From: an uncultured Alphaproteobacteria bacterium
Lineage (GTDB): Bacteria; Pseudomonadota; Alphaproteobacteria; RF32; CAG-239
Length of the DNA stretch: 46,584 nucleotides
Direction of reading: 5' to 3'
Assembly (NCBI GenBank): GCA_944391685.1
Contig: CALXUM010000012.1
Coordinates: 1 to 46,584 of the forward strand
Shown: one piece after another, positions 23,372 through 31,707 of the stretch
Position numbering within the stretch: position 1 is the stretch's first letter
How the letters are laid out: each line of letters begins with the position of its first letter
Notes under the pieces: generated by a model
Database searches by the model: none
Told to the model about the DNA's origin: nothing
The model's input: the letters and a program-made list of their open reading frames with translations, nothing else
Made by a program: the position numbers and the translations under genes

Positions 23372-25116
23372 GTGAATTTTGGAGTGAGTTTCATTTTTTA
23401 AGGCCATGGTGGTTATTGCTTTTGATTATTCCTGTTGTCTTTTATTGGCGTTTTTTTAAAGGGCAAAACAATCACTCAGCTTGGGAAAAAATTTGTGATA
23501 AACGTCTGCTTGATTACTTACTGATAAAAGGTTCGGCCTCGGTTCGCAAATTTGTATCTTGGGTGGTTATGGGAGGTATTTGTACGGCAATTATTGCTGC
23601 TGCCGGTCCAAGCTGGAAAAAGATTGAAATTCCAAGTTTGACGGCAGAAAACCCTTTAATTATTTTGCTTAATATGTCTTCTGATATGAAGGAAACCGAT
23701 CTCAAGCCATCAAGACTGGAAAGAGCTAAATATAAAATCAGCGATTTATTAAAGATGCTGCAAGGAAGCCAAGTAGGATTGGAAGTTTATAGCAGTGAAC
23801 CATTTATTATTTCTCCGTTGACCGATGATGTTCAAATTTTGGAAAACTTGCTCACAGCTGTTAATTTTGATATTATGCCGACAAATGGTGACCGTCTTGA
23901 CAGAGCTATAGCCTTAGCGGTGGAAAAATTCGGTAGCGCTAATTATCCGCAAGGAGAAATTGTTGTTTTTGCTCCCGATGCGGGACAAAAATTTGATTTG
24001 GCTTTAGAAGAAGCTAAAAAAGCTTTGGCTAAAGGAGTTAGAGTTAATGTTATTGCTGTAAGTGCAAAAAAAGTTGAAAAATTGCAGATGATTGCCAATG
24101 CCGGGGGAGGATTTTATCAAAACATAAAAGCCGATGATGCCGATATTAAGCCTTTGGCAGAAAAAATTAACAATACAATATCAGAATTAAAAGAAGGGAA
24201 AAACAACCGCTTAATTTGGCTTGATTATGGGTATTATTTAGTAATAATTCCCTTGGTTTGTTGTTTGTATTTATTTAGAAAAGGTGTTTTGGTTATTGCT
24301 TTGATTTTGGCGGCACAGCCAGCTTATGCCGGATTTTTCCTTAATAATAATCAAGAAGGACTGAAAGCTTTTAATGAGGGAGATTTTATCAGAGCTGAAG
24401 AAAATTTTGAAGATAACAGATGGAAGGCGTCTTCCCTTTACAGAATGGGTGATTATGATAAAGCTTATGCCGAATTTGCCAAACAAAACGATGTTACCGC
24501 CATGTATAATCAAGGAAACGCTTTGGCTAAAAGTGGCAAAATTGAAGAAGCAATAAAGAAATATGAAGAAGTGTTGGCAAAAGAGCCAAATCATGAAGAT
24601 GCTAAATTTAACTTGGAATATCTGAAAAAGCAGCAACAACAAAATCAACAACAGCAACAAAACCAAAGTCAACAAAATCAGCAGCAGAATCAAGACCAGA
24701 ATCAGGATCAAAACAACGGCGGCAATAAAGGTGACTATAACGGGAACACCCAAGAAAACAATCAAGGCCAAAATCAGGAATCACAACAAAGTCAGCAACA
24801 ACAAAATTCTGACACGGGAAACAGCCAAGAAAATCAATCACAGCAAAATCAGCAAGGTGATGGTCAGAGCAGCCAAGATGAACAACAAAACGGCAGCTCT
24901 TCACAACAACAACCTGCCGCTGACGAACAGCAGCCAAGTTCTAAAGAAAATGAACAAAGCGGAGCTATGCCCAAAGAAGGAAACGAAGATGAAGAATATG
25001 ATGAAAAAGCTCAAGCCCGAGCTCAGCAATATCGCGAGATTCCCGAAGATCCGGGCGGACTTTTAAAAGCTTTTATTTATCAGGAATACAGACGCAATCG
25101 TTATAATGAAAAATAG
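23368..25116 (+). CDS. batB: BatB-like vWA protein with TPR and Gln-rich tail
   Basis: A 582-residue fusion of vWA and TPR parts. Two N-terminal helices (12-30, 62-80), a vWA domain and a further helix pair (about 288-320) precede a TPR region (about 330-415: 'GLKAFNEGDFIRAEENF', 'ALAKSGKIEEAIKKYEEVLAKEPNHEDA'). Residues 415-535 are almost pure Gln/Asn/Ser. The vWA MIDAS reads 'LLNMSSDM': the usual Asp-x-Ser-x-Ser is Asn102-x-Ser104-x-Asp106, so metal binding is probably altered. The start overlaps batA by 4 nt with an AGGATTGAGGG site. The BatB/BatC fusion is known in related operons. Confidence 0.86.
   Translation: MSEFWSEFHFLRPWWLLLLIIPVVFYWRFFKGQNNHSAWEKICDKRLLDYLLIKGSASVRKFVSWVVMGGICTAIIAAAGPSWKKIEIPSLTAENPLIILLNMSSDMKETDLKPSRLERAKYKISDLLKMLQGSQVGLEVYSSEPFIISPLTDDVQILENLLTAVNFDIMPTNGDRLDRAIALAVEKFGSANYPQGEIVVFAPDAGQKFDLALEEAKKALAKGVRVNVIAVSAKKVEKLQMIANAGGGFYQNIKADDADIKPLAEKINNTISELKEGKNNRLIWLDYGYYLVIIPLVCCLYLFRKGVLVIALILAAQPAYAGFFLNNNQEGLKAFNEGDFIRAEENFEDNRWKASSLYRMGDYDKAYAEFAKQNDVTAMYNQGNALAKSGKIEEAIKKYEEVLAKEPNHEDAKFNLEYLKKQQQQNQQQQQNQSQQNQQQNQDQNQDQNNGGNKGDYNGNTQENNQGQNQESQQSQQQQNSDTGNSQENQSQQNQQGDGQSSQDEQQNGSSSQQQPAADEQQPSSKENEQSGAMPKEGNEDEEYDEKAQARAQQYREIPEDPGGLLKAFIYQEYRRNRYNEK
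24630..24960 (+). repeat. Gln/Asn-rich low-complexity coding tract
   Basis: CAA/CAG/AAT-rich stretch inside batB encoding a long disordered Gln/Asn/Ser linker after the TPR region. The opposite frames are also open here, which is a composition effect and not extra genes. Confidence 0.85.
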
Positions 25117-25126
25117 GTGGTGTAAA

Positions 25127-26836
25127 ATGAAAAGGTTTTTAGTGGCTTTAATTGCTTTTTTGATGTTGACGCAAAATACTTTGGCTCAGACATTTTCGGC
25201 CAAGGTTAATCGTGATGCTTTGCCGGAGGGCGAAACCTTTTTATTAACTTTAGAGCTAGAAGGAGCTTCATCAAATGAATCCCCTGATTTAAGTGCACTT
25301 AACGATGATTTTACCACTTATTCGGTTTCTAATGCTTATCGAACCAATATTATTAATGGGCAAATGACACAATCAAGGCAATGGAATTTGGTTTTGATGC
25401 CAAATAAGACAGGAAAATTAACAATTCCGGCAATAAGTTTGGGGAAATATAAAAGTAACCCGGTAGAAATTACCATCGCCAAAGCCGGTGACCCATTACC
25501 TTTACAAGACGCCGGACAAACTGCCCAACCTCGCTTTAAGATAAGTGCTTCGGTTGACAATAAAAATCCTTATGTGCAACAGCAAATAAATTATACGCTC
25601 ACTCTTTTGGATACCGGAGGTTTGCAAGGAGAAGAACCTGTGTTTATGAGCGGAAACGATGATGAGTGGATTATCAAAAGTTTGAGCACTCCATCGGTGG
25701 AAAGCAAAGTTATTAACGGAAAAAGCATCAGAGAAATTAAGTTTCATTATGCACTTTTTCCGCAAAAGAGCGGAAAATTGGTTATTCCGGCGGTCAGGTT
25801 TAACGGATATTATTTAACCAAAGACAGCCGCAAAGACCCTTTTGGACGATTTTTTAATGATGATATTTTTATCTCAGGTTTTGGAATGGCCGATGTTTTT
25901 GCCACCAAAAATCCAGTGGTGTTAAAGGTCAATCCGATTGAGGTTGAGGTGAAACCAGCCGTTAACATGCCCGGCAACTGGTGGTTTCCGGCAGAAGCTG
26001 TAAAATTACATGCCGAGTTTGAACCGGCTAACCCGTCTTTTAAAACCGGAGAAGCAATCAGCCGCAATATTTATTTGAAAGCCGAAGGCGTGATTGACAG
26101 TCAATTACCTGAAATCAACTTTGCTCAGGTTGAGGGATTAAAACAATATCCGGAAAAACCGCAAACAAAGATGACGGTAGAAAGCGGCAAAATTGTTTCT
26201 TTGGAAAAAATTGCCAATGTATATATTCCGCAAAAGACCGGAAAAATAACCTTACCGGCAATTAAAGTACCTTGGTTTAACACTCAAAACGGACAAGTGG
26301 AAACCGCTGAAATTCCACCTTTGGAAATTAATGTGGCCGGCGGTAATAATTTAACACAACAGGAAGAAGCTAAACCGCAACAAACTTCCTTAAATGAACC
26401 GGTTGAGATGCAGATGCAAAAAGTTGAAAATATTAATAACTTTAGTATTTACCTGTTGTTGGCAGGAGCTTTTGGTTTAGGAATTGTTTTATGTTGGGCG
26501 GTGATGAGAATGACAAGTTCGCAAAAACCCGATAAAACAACTAAAAAAGATATAATTAAATTTGCTAAAGACAGAAATTTGAAAGCTCTGCGTGATGCTC
26601 TTTTAAACTGGGGAAGAGAACATTTTGGTGATGAAATAAACAATCTCGGAGAGATTGCCTCTAAAGCCCAAAATAAGGAGTTTGACGATGAGTTGGAGAA
26701 ATTAAGCGAGGCTCTTTATGCCAAAAGCAATCAAGATTGGGATGCTACAGCTTTTATAAAAGCTTTTGAAAAAATATGTGATAAAAAATATGAGAAAACA
26801 AATGCCAAAGAACCTTTGCCAAAGCTCTATAAATAG
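25127..26836 (+). CDS. batD: BatD family exported protein
   Basis: A 569-residue membrane-anchored periplasmic protein. It has an N-terminal signal peptide (MKRFLVALIAFLMLTQNTLAQ), tandem Ig-like beta domains with the typical 'PEGETFLLTLELEG', 'VMPNKTGKLTIPAISLGKY' and 'PQKTGKITLPAIKVPW' phrases, a membrane helix at about 445-465 (IYLLLAGAFGLGIVLCWAV) and a cytoplasmic helical tail. I chose ATG 25127 (GGTGG upstream) rather than the in-frame ATG at 25106, which would disrupt the signal peptide. It ends the Bat operon and likely forms a complex with the vWA partners. Confidence 0.86.
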   Translation: MKRFLVALIAFLMLTQNTLAQTFSAKVNRDALPEGETFLLTLELEGASSNESPDLSALNDDFTTYSVSNAYRTNIINGQMTQSRQWNLVLMPNKTGKLTIPAISLGKYKSNPVEITIAKAGDPLPLQDAGQTAQPRFKISASVDNKNPYVQQQINYTLTLLDTGGLQGEEPVFMSGNDDEWIIKSLSTPSVESKVINGKSIREIKFHYALFPQKSGKLVIPAVRFNGYYLTKDSRKDPFGRFFNDDIFISGFGMADVFATKNPVVLKVNPIEVEVKPAVNMPGNWWFPAEAVKLHAEFEPANPSFKTGEAISRNIYLKAEGVIDSQLPEINFAQVEGLKQYPEKPQTKMTVESGKIVSLEKIANVYIPQKTGKITLPAIKVPWFNTQNGQVETAEIPPLEINVAGGNNLTQQEEAKPQQTSLNEPVEMQMQKVENINNFSIYLLLAGAFGLGIVLCWAVMRMTSSQKPDKTTKKDIIKFAKDRNLKALRDALLNWGREHFGDEINNLGEIASKAQNKEFDDELEKLSEALYAKSNQDWDATAFIKAFEKICDKKYEKTNAKEPLPKLYK

Positions 26837-27659
26837 TAAAAAGCTTTATCTTTCAAAAATAACTTATCCCAAAAATAAGTTTGAGAGTTATTATATTACG
26901 GCAAGTGAAGTTGACCAGGTTTTAGAATGTAGTCTTGTACCCATGATTGCCATAAGGCAAAAAATCAAAGGTCCTAAAATTGCAATTATTTTGGCACAAG
27001 AAAAACACCCCTCTCGCCGCAAAAAAGATTACTGTATCAACTCATATTATGTTGATGCAATAATTAATGCCGGGGGATGCCCTTTGTTTTTTAGTTATGA
27101 AAAAGTGAGGCAACAACTTGAGTTAATGGAACCTGACGGAATATTGCTTATCGGAGGAAGATTTCGCTCATCAGGTGAGTGGTATGAAAAACCAACAAAC
27201 GACAAAGCTGATAAAAGAGCAAAGGCTTATATGCAAGCTATTAAATATGCAAAAAAGCATAAGCTGCCAACGTTAGGGATTTGTGCCGGAATGCAAATGT
27301 TGGCTTGTGAACAAGGGGCAAAAATGATTGCCAAGGTTAAAAATCATCAAAAAGGCGGAGAAAATGTGGCTCATAAAGTTAATATAGCAGATGAATCTAT
27401 ATTGGCAAAAATTGTTAATGCAAAACAAATTGAAACCAATTCATCGCACCTTAAAGCCATAAGTCCCCAATTTTGCGGAAATTGCATTATCACGGCAAAA
27501 GCCAATGACGGAACGGTGGAAGCAATTGAGCTTAAAAATCCGTGGAACGAGTTTGTGTTGGGGGTGCAATGGCATCCGGAATTTTTTTGCAAAAGAAACG
27601 ATGCTCCGTCTTTGAATATATTTAAATCTTTTATCAAAGCTACGGCCAAAAAGATATGA
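26802..27659 (+). CDS. Class I glutamine amidotransferase-like (peptidase C26)
   Basis: Gamma-glutamyl-gamma-aminobutyrate hydrolase-type protein. The catalytic 'LGICAGMQML' (Cys161 from this start) and 'GVQWHPEFF' (His258, Glu260) are present, with the oxyanion-type 'ILLIGGRFRSSGEW' upstream. It overlaps batD. The start is uncertain: a TTG at 26766 and ATGs at 26790, 26802 and 26943 are in frame and none has a clear ribosome site; the family domain begins near 26966, so any early start leaves an odd N-terminal extension of about 55 residues. The stop overlaps the next ATG (ATGA), coupling it to the D-Ala-D-Ala dipeptidase gene. The substrate may be a gamma-glutamyl peptide. Confidence 0.78.
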   Translation: MPKNLCQSSINSKKLYLSKITYPKNKFESYYITASEVDQVLECSLVPMIAIRQKIKGPKIAIILAQEKHPSRRKKDYCINSYYVDAIINAGGCPLFFSYEKVRQQLELMEPDGILLIGGRFRSSGEWYEKPTNDKADKRAKAYMQAIKYAKKHKLPTLGICAGMQMLACEQGAKMIAKVKNHQKGGENVAHKVNIADESILAKIVNAKQIETNSSHLKAISPQFCGNCIITAKANDGTVEAIELKNPWNEFVLGVQWHPEFFCKRNDAPSLNIFKSFIKATAKKI

Positions 27660-28264
27660 ACGAAAATTTAATTGAAATTGATAATCCGTATTTTATTGTG
27701 GATTTGATGTATGCCGGTACAAAACATAATATTACCGGATATCCTGTATATGCGGAAATCGGGTTAGGAAATCATGCTTTTGTACATAGAGATTTATGGA
27801 AACGGTTGCAAAAATTGACACCTTGGCTTGCTGAACACAAAATGAAATTAAAGATTTTTGATGCTTATCGCCCTCCTATTGCTCATATAAAGCTAAAAAA
27901 TATCGTTCCATACTCTGGTTTTTTTGCAGATTTGGCAGAGGAATCTCCACATTGCCGAGGAACAGCGATCGATGTTGCCTTAACAGATGAAAATGGAAAG
28001 CAATTAAATTATCCGACAGAAGTTGATGCTTATACCCCTCAATATGCCAAAGAAATTGCTCAAGGAAAATTTGATGATTTTTTCCAACACTTAAAGAAAG
28101 CAACTCACCAATATTTGGCTCCTAATGATGCGGTTGCAATTGAAAATCGGGATAGCTTACGGAAATTAATGGAAAGCATAGGGCTTGAGGCTCTTCCGCA
28201 TGAATGGTGGCACTATGAACTGCCTGAAGGCAGAACTAACAAATACCCAATGATTGAATATTAA
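27656..28264 (+). CDS. ddpX: D-Ala-D-Ala dipeptidase (VanX/DdpX type)
   Basis: Zinc dipeptidase of peptidase family M15D, 202 residues. The zinc ligands and catalytic base are clear: 'SPHCRGTAIDVAL' (His99, Asp106) and 'PHEWWHYE' (Glu183, His186), with the conserved 'DAYRPP' (Arg72). In other bacteria these enzymes cleave D-Ala-D-Ala for reuse or for glycopeptide resistance. No VanR/VanS, VanH or D-Lac ligase is nearby, so a wall-recycling role is more likely than resistance. No signal peptide. It starts with ATGA overlap on the amidotransferase-like gene and its stop shares TTAA with convergent secB. Confidence 0.9.
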   Translation: MNENLIEIDNPYFIVDLMYAGTKHNITGYPVYAEIGLGNHAFVHRDLWKRLQKLTPWLAEHKMKLKIFDAYRPPIAHIKLKNIVPYSGFFADLAEESPHCRGTAIDVALTDENGKQLNYPTEVDAYTPQYAKEIAQGKFDDFFQHLKKATHQYLAPNDAVAIENRDSLRKLMESIGLEALPHEWWHYELPEGRTNKYPMIEY

Positions 28265-28704
28265 TTAGCTTTGGCTTTTTGATGTTTTGCTTTGTATAAT
28301 GCTACAAAATCTATCGGATTTAGCAATATGGGCGGAAGTCCGCCATTAGCAAGAGTGCTGCTGATGGCCTGACGAGCATAAGGAAAAAGCATATGCGGAA
28401 TTTCTATCATCAAAACCGGCTCTTGATGTTCTGCAGGAACGTTGATGCTTACAAAACCGGCATAAGAAATTTCCATAATAAATAATTTTTGCCCATTAAT
28501 ATCGCCGTCAATACGAAAGTTAAGATCAACATTATATTGGTTGTCTTTTATGTTTTTAGCCTGAATATCAACATCAATTTTGATGTCCGGCTGGCCATGC
28601 TCAGAAAAAACTTCGGGTGCATGGGGAATTTCCAAAGACAAATCTTTAATGTATTGGTTATGAATTAAAATTGCCGGTGCTTTATTTTCGTTTGCATTAT
28701 CCAT
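28261..28704 (-). CDS. secB: Protein export chaperone SecB
   Basis: Homotetrameric cytosolic chaperone delivering unfolded precursors to SecA. 147 residues, normal length. Recognisable SecB stretches are 'IHNQYIKDLSLEIPHAPEVF', 'EISYAGFVSI', 'MIEIPHMLFPYARQAISSTLANGG' and 'PPILLNPIDFVALY'. The gene stands upstream of and divergent from the Tim44-like gene, which is the usual alphaproteobacterial order. The stop codons of secB and the dipeptidase gene overlap through a shared TTAA (28261-28264), so no terminator lies between them. Confidence 0.93.
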   Translation of the reverse strand: MDNANENKAPAILIHNQYIKDLSLEIPHAPEVFSEHGQPDIKIDVDIQAKNIKDNQYNVDLNFRIDGDINGQKLFIMEISYAGFVSINVPAEHQEPVLMIEIPHMLFPYARQAISSTLANGGLPPILLNPIDFVALYKAKHQKAKAN

Positions 28705-28844
28705 TTTTTTATCCTTAAATTAAAAATTATCAATAAATATACTATTACACGCAAATTTTGTTATGGTCAAATGATAATAACAGTTGATAATAGTTATAAA
28801 TCGGCTATATTGATTTTCTAGAGAAAAATTGAGGAACTTTTTTT

Positions 28845-29510
28845 ATGATGACACATTTGGATATTTTGGTTTTATTGGTTGTGGTTGTTTTAATTTTTAG
28901 TAAATTGAGAAGTTTGCTCGGAACTCGTCCGCCGATGGATGAGCATAAAATTCGTTTAAGTAAAGAAAATGCCGAAAAACTTTATAATATTTTGATGGAT
29001 GAAGCTAAAAGCCAAAAACAACAAGAAGAATCTACCCCTCAAGAATTAGTACCTCAGGAAGAATTGAGCGATTTGGATAAAACATTAAAAGAAATTCCTA
29101 ATTTTAATAAAAACGCTTTTCTTAAAAGTGCGGAAAAGGCTTTTCAGATTATCACCAATGCCTTTAATAAAGGAGATACCGAAACTTTAGAAATGTTGGT
29201 TAATAAAAAAATATTTAAGAAATTTCAAGAAGTTATCGAAAAACGGAAAAATGAGAATATCTCCGCTGAAACCGACTTTATTGGTTTTGACAAGGTTGAA
29301 ATTACTTCTGCTAAGATCACGGCTCAAAAAAATGCACAAATCAGCGTGGAATTTGTTTCCGAACAAGTTAATGTTTTGCGTAACTCCGAAAACGAAGTAA
29401 TTGAAGGTGATGAAAACTATATCCAAAATATTACCGATGTTTGGACTTTTGAAAAGGCCTTAACATCTTCTTCCCCTAACTGGTTGTTGGTATCGACTAA
29501 AAAATCATGA
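28845..29510 (+). CDS. Tim44-like domain membrane protein
   Basis: A 221-residue protein with one N-terminal membrane helix (about 5-20: LDILVLLVVVVLIFSKL), a charged linker and a Tim44-like domain, seen in 'FLKSAEKAFQIITNAFNKGDTETLEMLVNKKIFKKFQEVIEKRK' and 'VTDVWTFEKALTSSSPNWLLVSTK'-type ending. Bacterial Tim44 homologues are common in alphaproteobacteria beside secB and act at the inner membrane. GAGGAA precedes the ATG. The stop overlaps the mltA start, so it is translationally coupled. Confidence 0.85.
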   Translation: MMTHLDILVLLVVVVLIFSKLRSLLGTRPPMDEHKIRLSKENAEKLYNILMDEAKSQKQQEESTPQELVPQEELSDLDKTLKEIPNFNKNAFLKSAEKAFQIITNAFNKGDTETLEMLVNKKIFKKFQEVIEKRKNENISAETDFIGFDKVEITSAKITAQKNAQISVEFVSEQVNVLRNSENEVIEGDENYIQNITDVWTFEKALTSSSPNWLLVSTKKS

Positions 29511-30694
29511 TGAAAAAATTTTATAACATTGTGTTTTTATTGTTGTTGCTTGCAGGCTGCGGCAAGGAAGAGGCTCCTGCTCCGCAAGAAAAACAAGAGA
29601 TGCCAGAAAAACCTGCTCCGGTTTTGAACTTAAAAAAAAGTTCTTTTGGTGAACTAAAGGCATGGAAAAATGACAAAACGGAAGAAATTTATCATGCTTT
29701 TGAGCTAAATTGCCGCGTTATAAATAAGATAAAGACACCTTTTATCGGCAATGCTGAGGTAAAAATTCCGACTGTCGATTATCAAAAAGTTTGCCGTGAA
29801 TTTTCTAAGGTTAAGCCACAGAATTTAAAAACTTTTATTGAAAACAATTTTGTTCCTTATTTGGTTACATATAACAACAGCAGCGAGGGAAAATTTACCT
29901 CTTATTATGAGGCTGAAATTAAAGCATCTTATGAAAAAAGTGATAAATACAATGTTCCCGTGCATGGTAAGCCTGCCGACTTGGTAGAATTTAATCCTAA
30001 AGATTTTGACCCTTCCCTACCATCTAAAAGATTATTAGGACGAGTGCAAAATCAAAAATTGGTGCCATATTATACCAGAGAAGAAATTGTCAGCCGTGGG
30101 GTTAACGCTCCGGTTATTTTGTGGGGCGACAGTTATGTTGACATTTATATTATGCAAATTCAGGGATCGGCTTTGGCTGATTTGGATGACGGCAGCAAGG
30201 TTAGAATCTCTTTTGCAGATACAAACGGGCGTCCTTTTAAGGGAATCGGCAGTATTCTATTGAACAACGGAGTGTTAAAACCTGGGCAAGCGTCTATGGG
30301 ACAAATAAAAAAACTGCTTAAGCAAAATCCGCAAATTGCAGATAAATATCTTAATGAAAATCAACGTTATGTATTCCACCGCCTAAGCGGAGCAGAAGGT
30401 CCTATAGGTGCAATGGGATTACCGCTTTCGGCCGGACGCAGTTTGGCCGTTGATAAAACTTTTATTCCTTTGGGAAGTTTGTTATGGCTGGAAACAACCG
30501 GACCAAACGGAGAAAAAATTGAAAAATTGGTTGCGGCACAAGATATAGGCGGAGCTATAAAAGGTGCTGTTCGCGGTGATTATTTTTGGGGCAGCGGCGG
30601 AGATGATGTTTTGGAATTGGCCGGCAAAATGAACTCAAAAGGACGTTATTTTATTTTGCTTCCCAAAGACACGGAGATAAAAAATGGTGACTAA
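29507..30694 (+). CDS. mltA: Membrane-bound lytic murein transglycosylase A
   Basis: Outer-membrane lipoprotein that cuts peptidoglycan to give 1,6-anhydro-muropeptides. The signal peptide ends in 'LLLLLAGC' (lipobox), then the MltA domain 'FTSYYEAEIKASYEKS' and 'IMQIQGSALADLDDGSKVRISFADTNG'. The 3D domain at the end has 'AQDIGGAIKGAVRGDYFWG', carrying the conserved aspartates. Product anhydro-MurNAc is the substrate of AnmK encoded at 18734. 395 residues, complete. It overlaps both neighbours (ATGATG at its start, 11 bp at its end), so it belongs to the Tim44-like operon. Confidence 0.92.
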   Translation: MMKKFYNIVFLLLLLAGCGKEEAPAPQEKQEMPEKPAPVLNLKKSSFGELKAWKNDKTEEIYHAFELNCRVINKIKTPFIGNAEVKIPTVDYQKVCREFSKVKPQNLKTFIENNFVPYLVTYNNSSEGKFTSYYEAEIKASYEKSDKYNVPVHGKPADLVEFNPKDFDPSLPSKRLLGRVQNQKLVPYYTREEIVSRGVNAPVILWGDSYVDIYIMQIQGSALADLDDGSKVRISFADTNGRPFKGIGSILLNNGVLKPGQASMGQIKKLLKQNPQIADKYLNENQRYVFHRLSGAEGPIGAMGLPLSAGRSLAVDKTFIPLGSLLWLETTGPNGEKIEKLVAAQDIGGAIKGAVRGDYFWGSGGDDVLELAGKMNSKGRYFILLPKDTEIKNGD

Positions 30695-31181
30695 AAAAGT
30701 TAAAAATCGGGCTGATGAATTGATCTTTCATGCATTGAAAAAAGCCGTGGAAGAAGACAAAATTCATATTTGTCTTATTAACAGCAGAATAAACAAACCA
30801 TCATCTCCGGTATATAATCCGTGGGAAGTGTTGTTACCTATTTTGGTACCTGTTCTTATCGGCTTGATTTTAATTTTGGCTGTAGGTCCGTTATTTGGCT
30901 TATTTTTTATGGTTGGGTTAATTATGGTATCTTCAACTTTAGTCAAAAAGAAGTTGGATAATTTACTTTTGGATCGTAGCAAAGCTTTTTTGCTTTCTAA
31001 TTTTGATAATTGTAATAAATTATGGGATTTTGGCGGTGTTGTATTAGTCAATGCCGAAAATAAGAACTTGGGTTGTGTATCTCCCGATGCTGACTGGAAG
31101 GAATTTGTTATTCGTAATTTTTCAGATTTAATGATTGAAAAAAAAGAAGACGAAACCGAAAAAAATGAAAAAGCTGCCTGA
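30684..31181 (+). CDS. Two-helix membrane protein of unknown function
   Basis: A 165-residue protein with two strongly hydrophobic helices at about 49-70 and 73-90 (EVLLPILVPVLIGLILILAVGPLFGLFFMVGLIMV) between a Lys/Glu-rich N-terminal part and an acidic C-terminal tail. The gene overlaps mltA by 11 bp, has GGAG 7 nt before its ATG, and its end overlaps smr. Its place between mltA and smr suggests a role in the same envelope module, but nothing in the sequence names it. Confidence 0.72.
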   Translation: MVTKKVKNRADELIFHALKKAVEEDKIHICLINSRINKPSSPVYNPWEVLLPILVPVLIGLILILAVGPLFGLFFMVGLIMVSSTLVKKKLDNLLLDRSKAFLLSNFDNCNKLWDFGGVVLVNAENKNLGCVSPDADWKEFVIRNFSDLMIEKKEDETEKNEKAA

Positions 31182-31707
31182 AACTAAAGCCCCATTTGAC
31201 GAAGCTTGGAATGAAGTTATAAAAGAGCTTAAAAAACTTCCGCCAAAAGAAGAAAAACCTTGTGCACCCCTCATTATCAACGGGATAAAACCTTCAATAA
31301 ATTATGCCGAAGTTTATAGCGGAGATTGTCTTAATGAACTAAAAATCGGCTCGGTTGATAATATTGATAAACGCACTGCCGAAAAATTTAAACGCGGAGA
31401 ATTTGTTATTCAAAAGACTCTTGATTTGCACGGATATTTTGAAAAAGAGGCTTTTGAGGCGGTAGAAGAATTTATAAAAACGGCCTACATGCAAAAACTT
31501 AGATGTGTTTTAATCATTACCGGCAAGGGTATCAAAAAAGAAACCGATGAATGGTATGAGAAAAAAGGCATATTGAAAGAGAGTGTACCAAATTGGCTAA
31601 ACACTCCGCAACTCAGACCTCTTATTTTAAGCTTTTCTTATGCCAGACCGGAAGACGGTGGCGAAGGTGCTCTTTATGTTTTACTAAGAAGGCATCGCAA
31701 TTCTTAA
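31165..31707 (+). CDS. Smr domain protein
   Basis: A 180-residue protein with a C-terminal Smr (small MutS-related) endonuclease-like domain: 'TLDLHGYFEKEAFEAVEEF', 'VLIITGKGI' and 'GGEGALYVLLRRH'. Such stand-alone Smr proteins are common in alphaproteobacteria; RNA or branched-DNA nicking is the suspected role. A TTG at 31135 in frame would add ten Lys-rich residues, but the ATG at 31165 is more natural. It overlaps the upstream gene by 17 bp and shares TTAA with the convergent exporter gene (31704-31707). Confidence 0.85.
   Translation: MKKLPETKAPFDEAWNEVIKELKKLPPKEEKPCAPLIINGIKPSINYAEVYSGDCLNELKIGSVDNIDKRTAEKFKRGEFVIQKTLDLHGYFEKEAFEAVEEFIKTAYMQKLRCVLIITGKGIKKETDEWYEKKGILKESVPNWLNTPQLRPLILSFSYARPEDGGEGALYVLLRRHRNS

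Noticed and set aside
24271..24937. Minus-strand frames of Leu/Val-rich or Asp/Val-rich sequence over batB
   Set aside because: They mirror the Gln/Asn-rich coding tract and have no start context.
27656..28264. Vancomycin-resistance cluster
   Set aside because: Only the VanX-type dipeptidase is present; no VanHA, VanRS or VanY-type genes adjoin it, and the host is Gram-negative.
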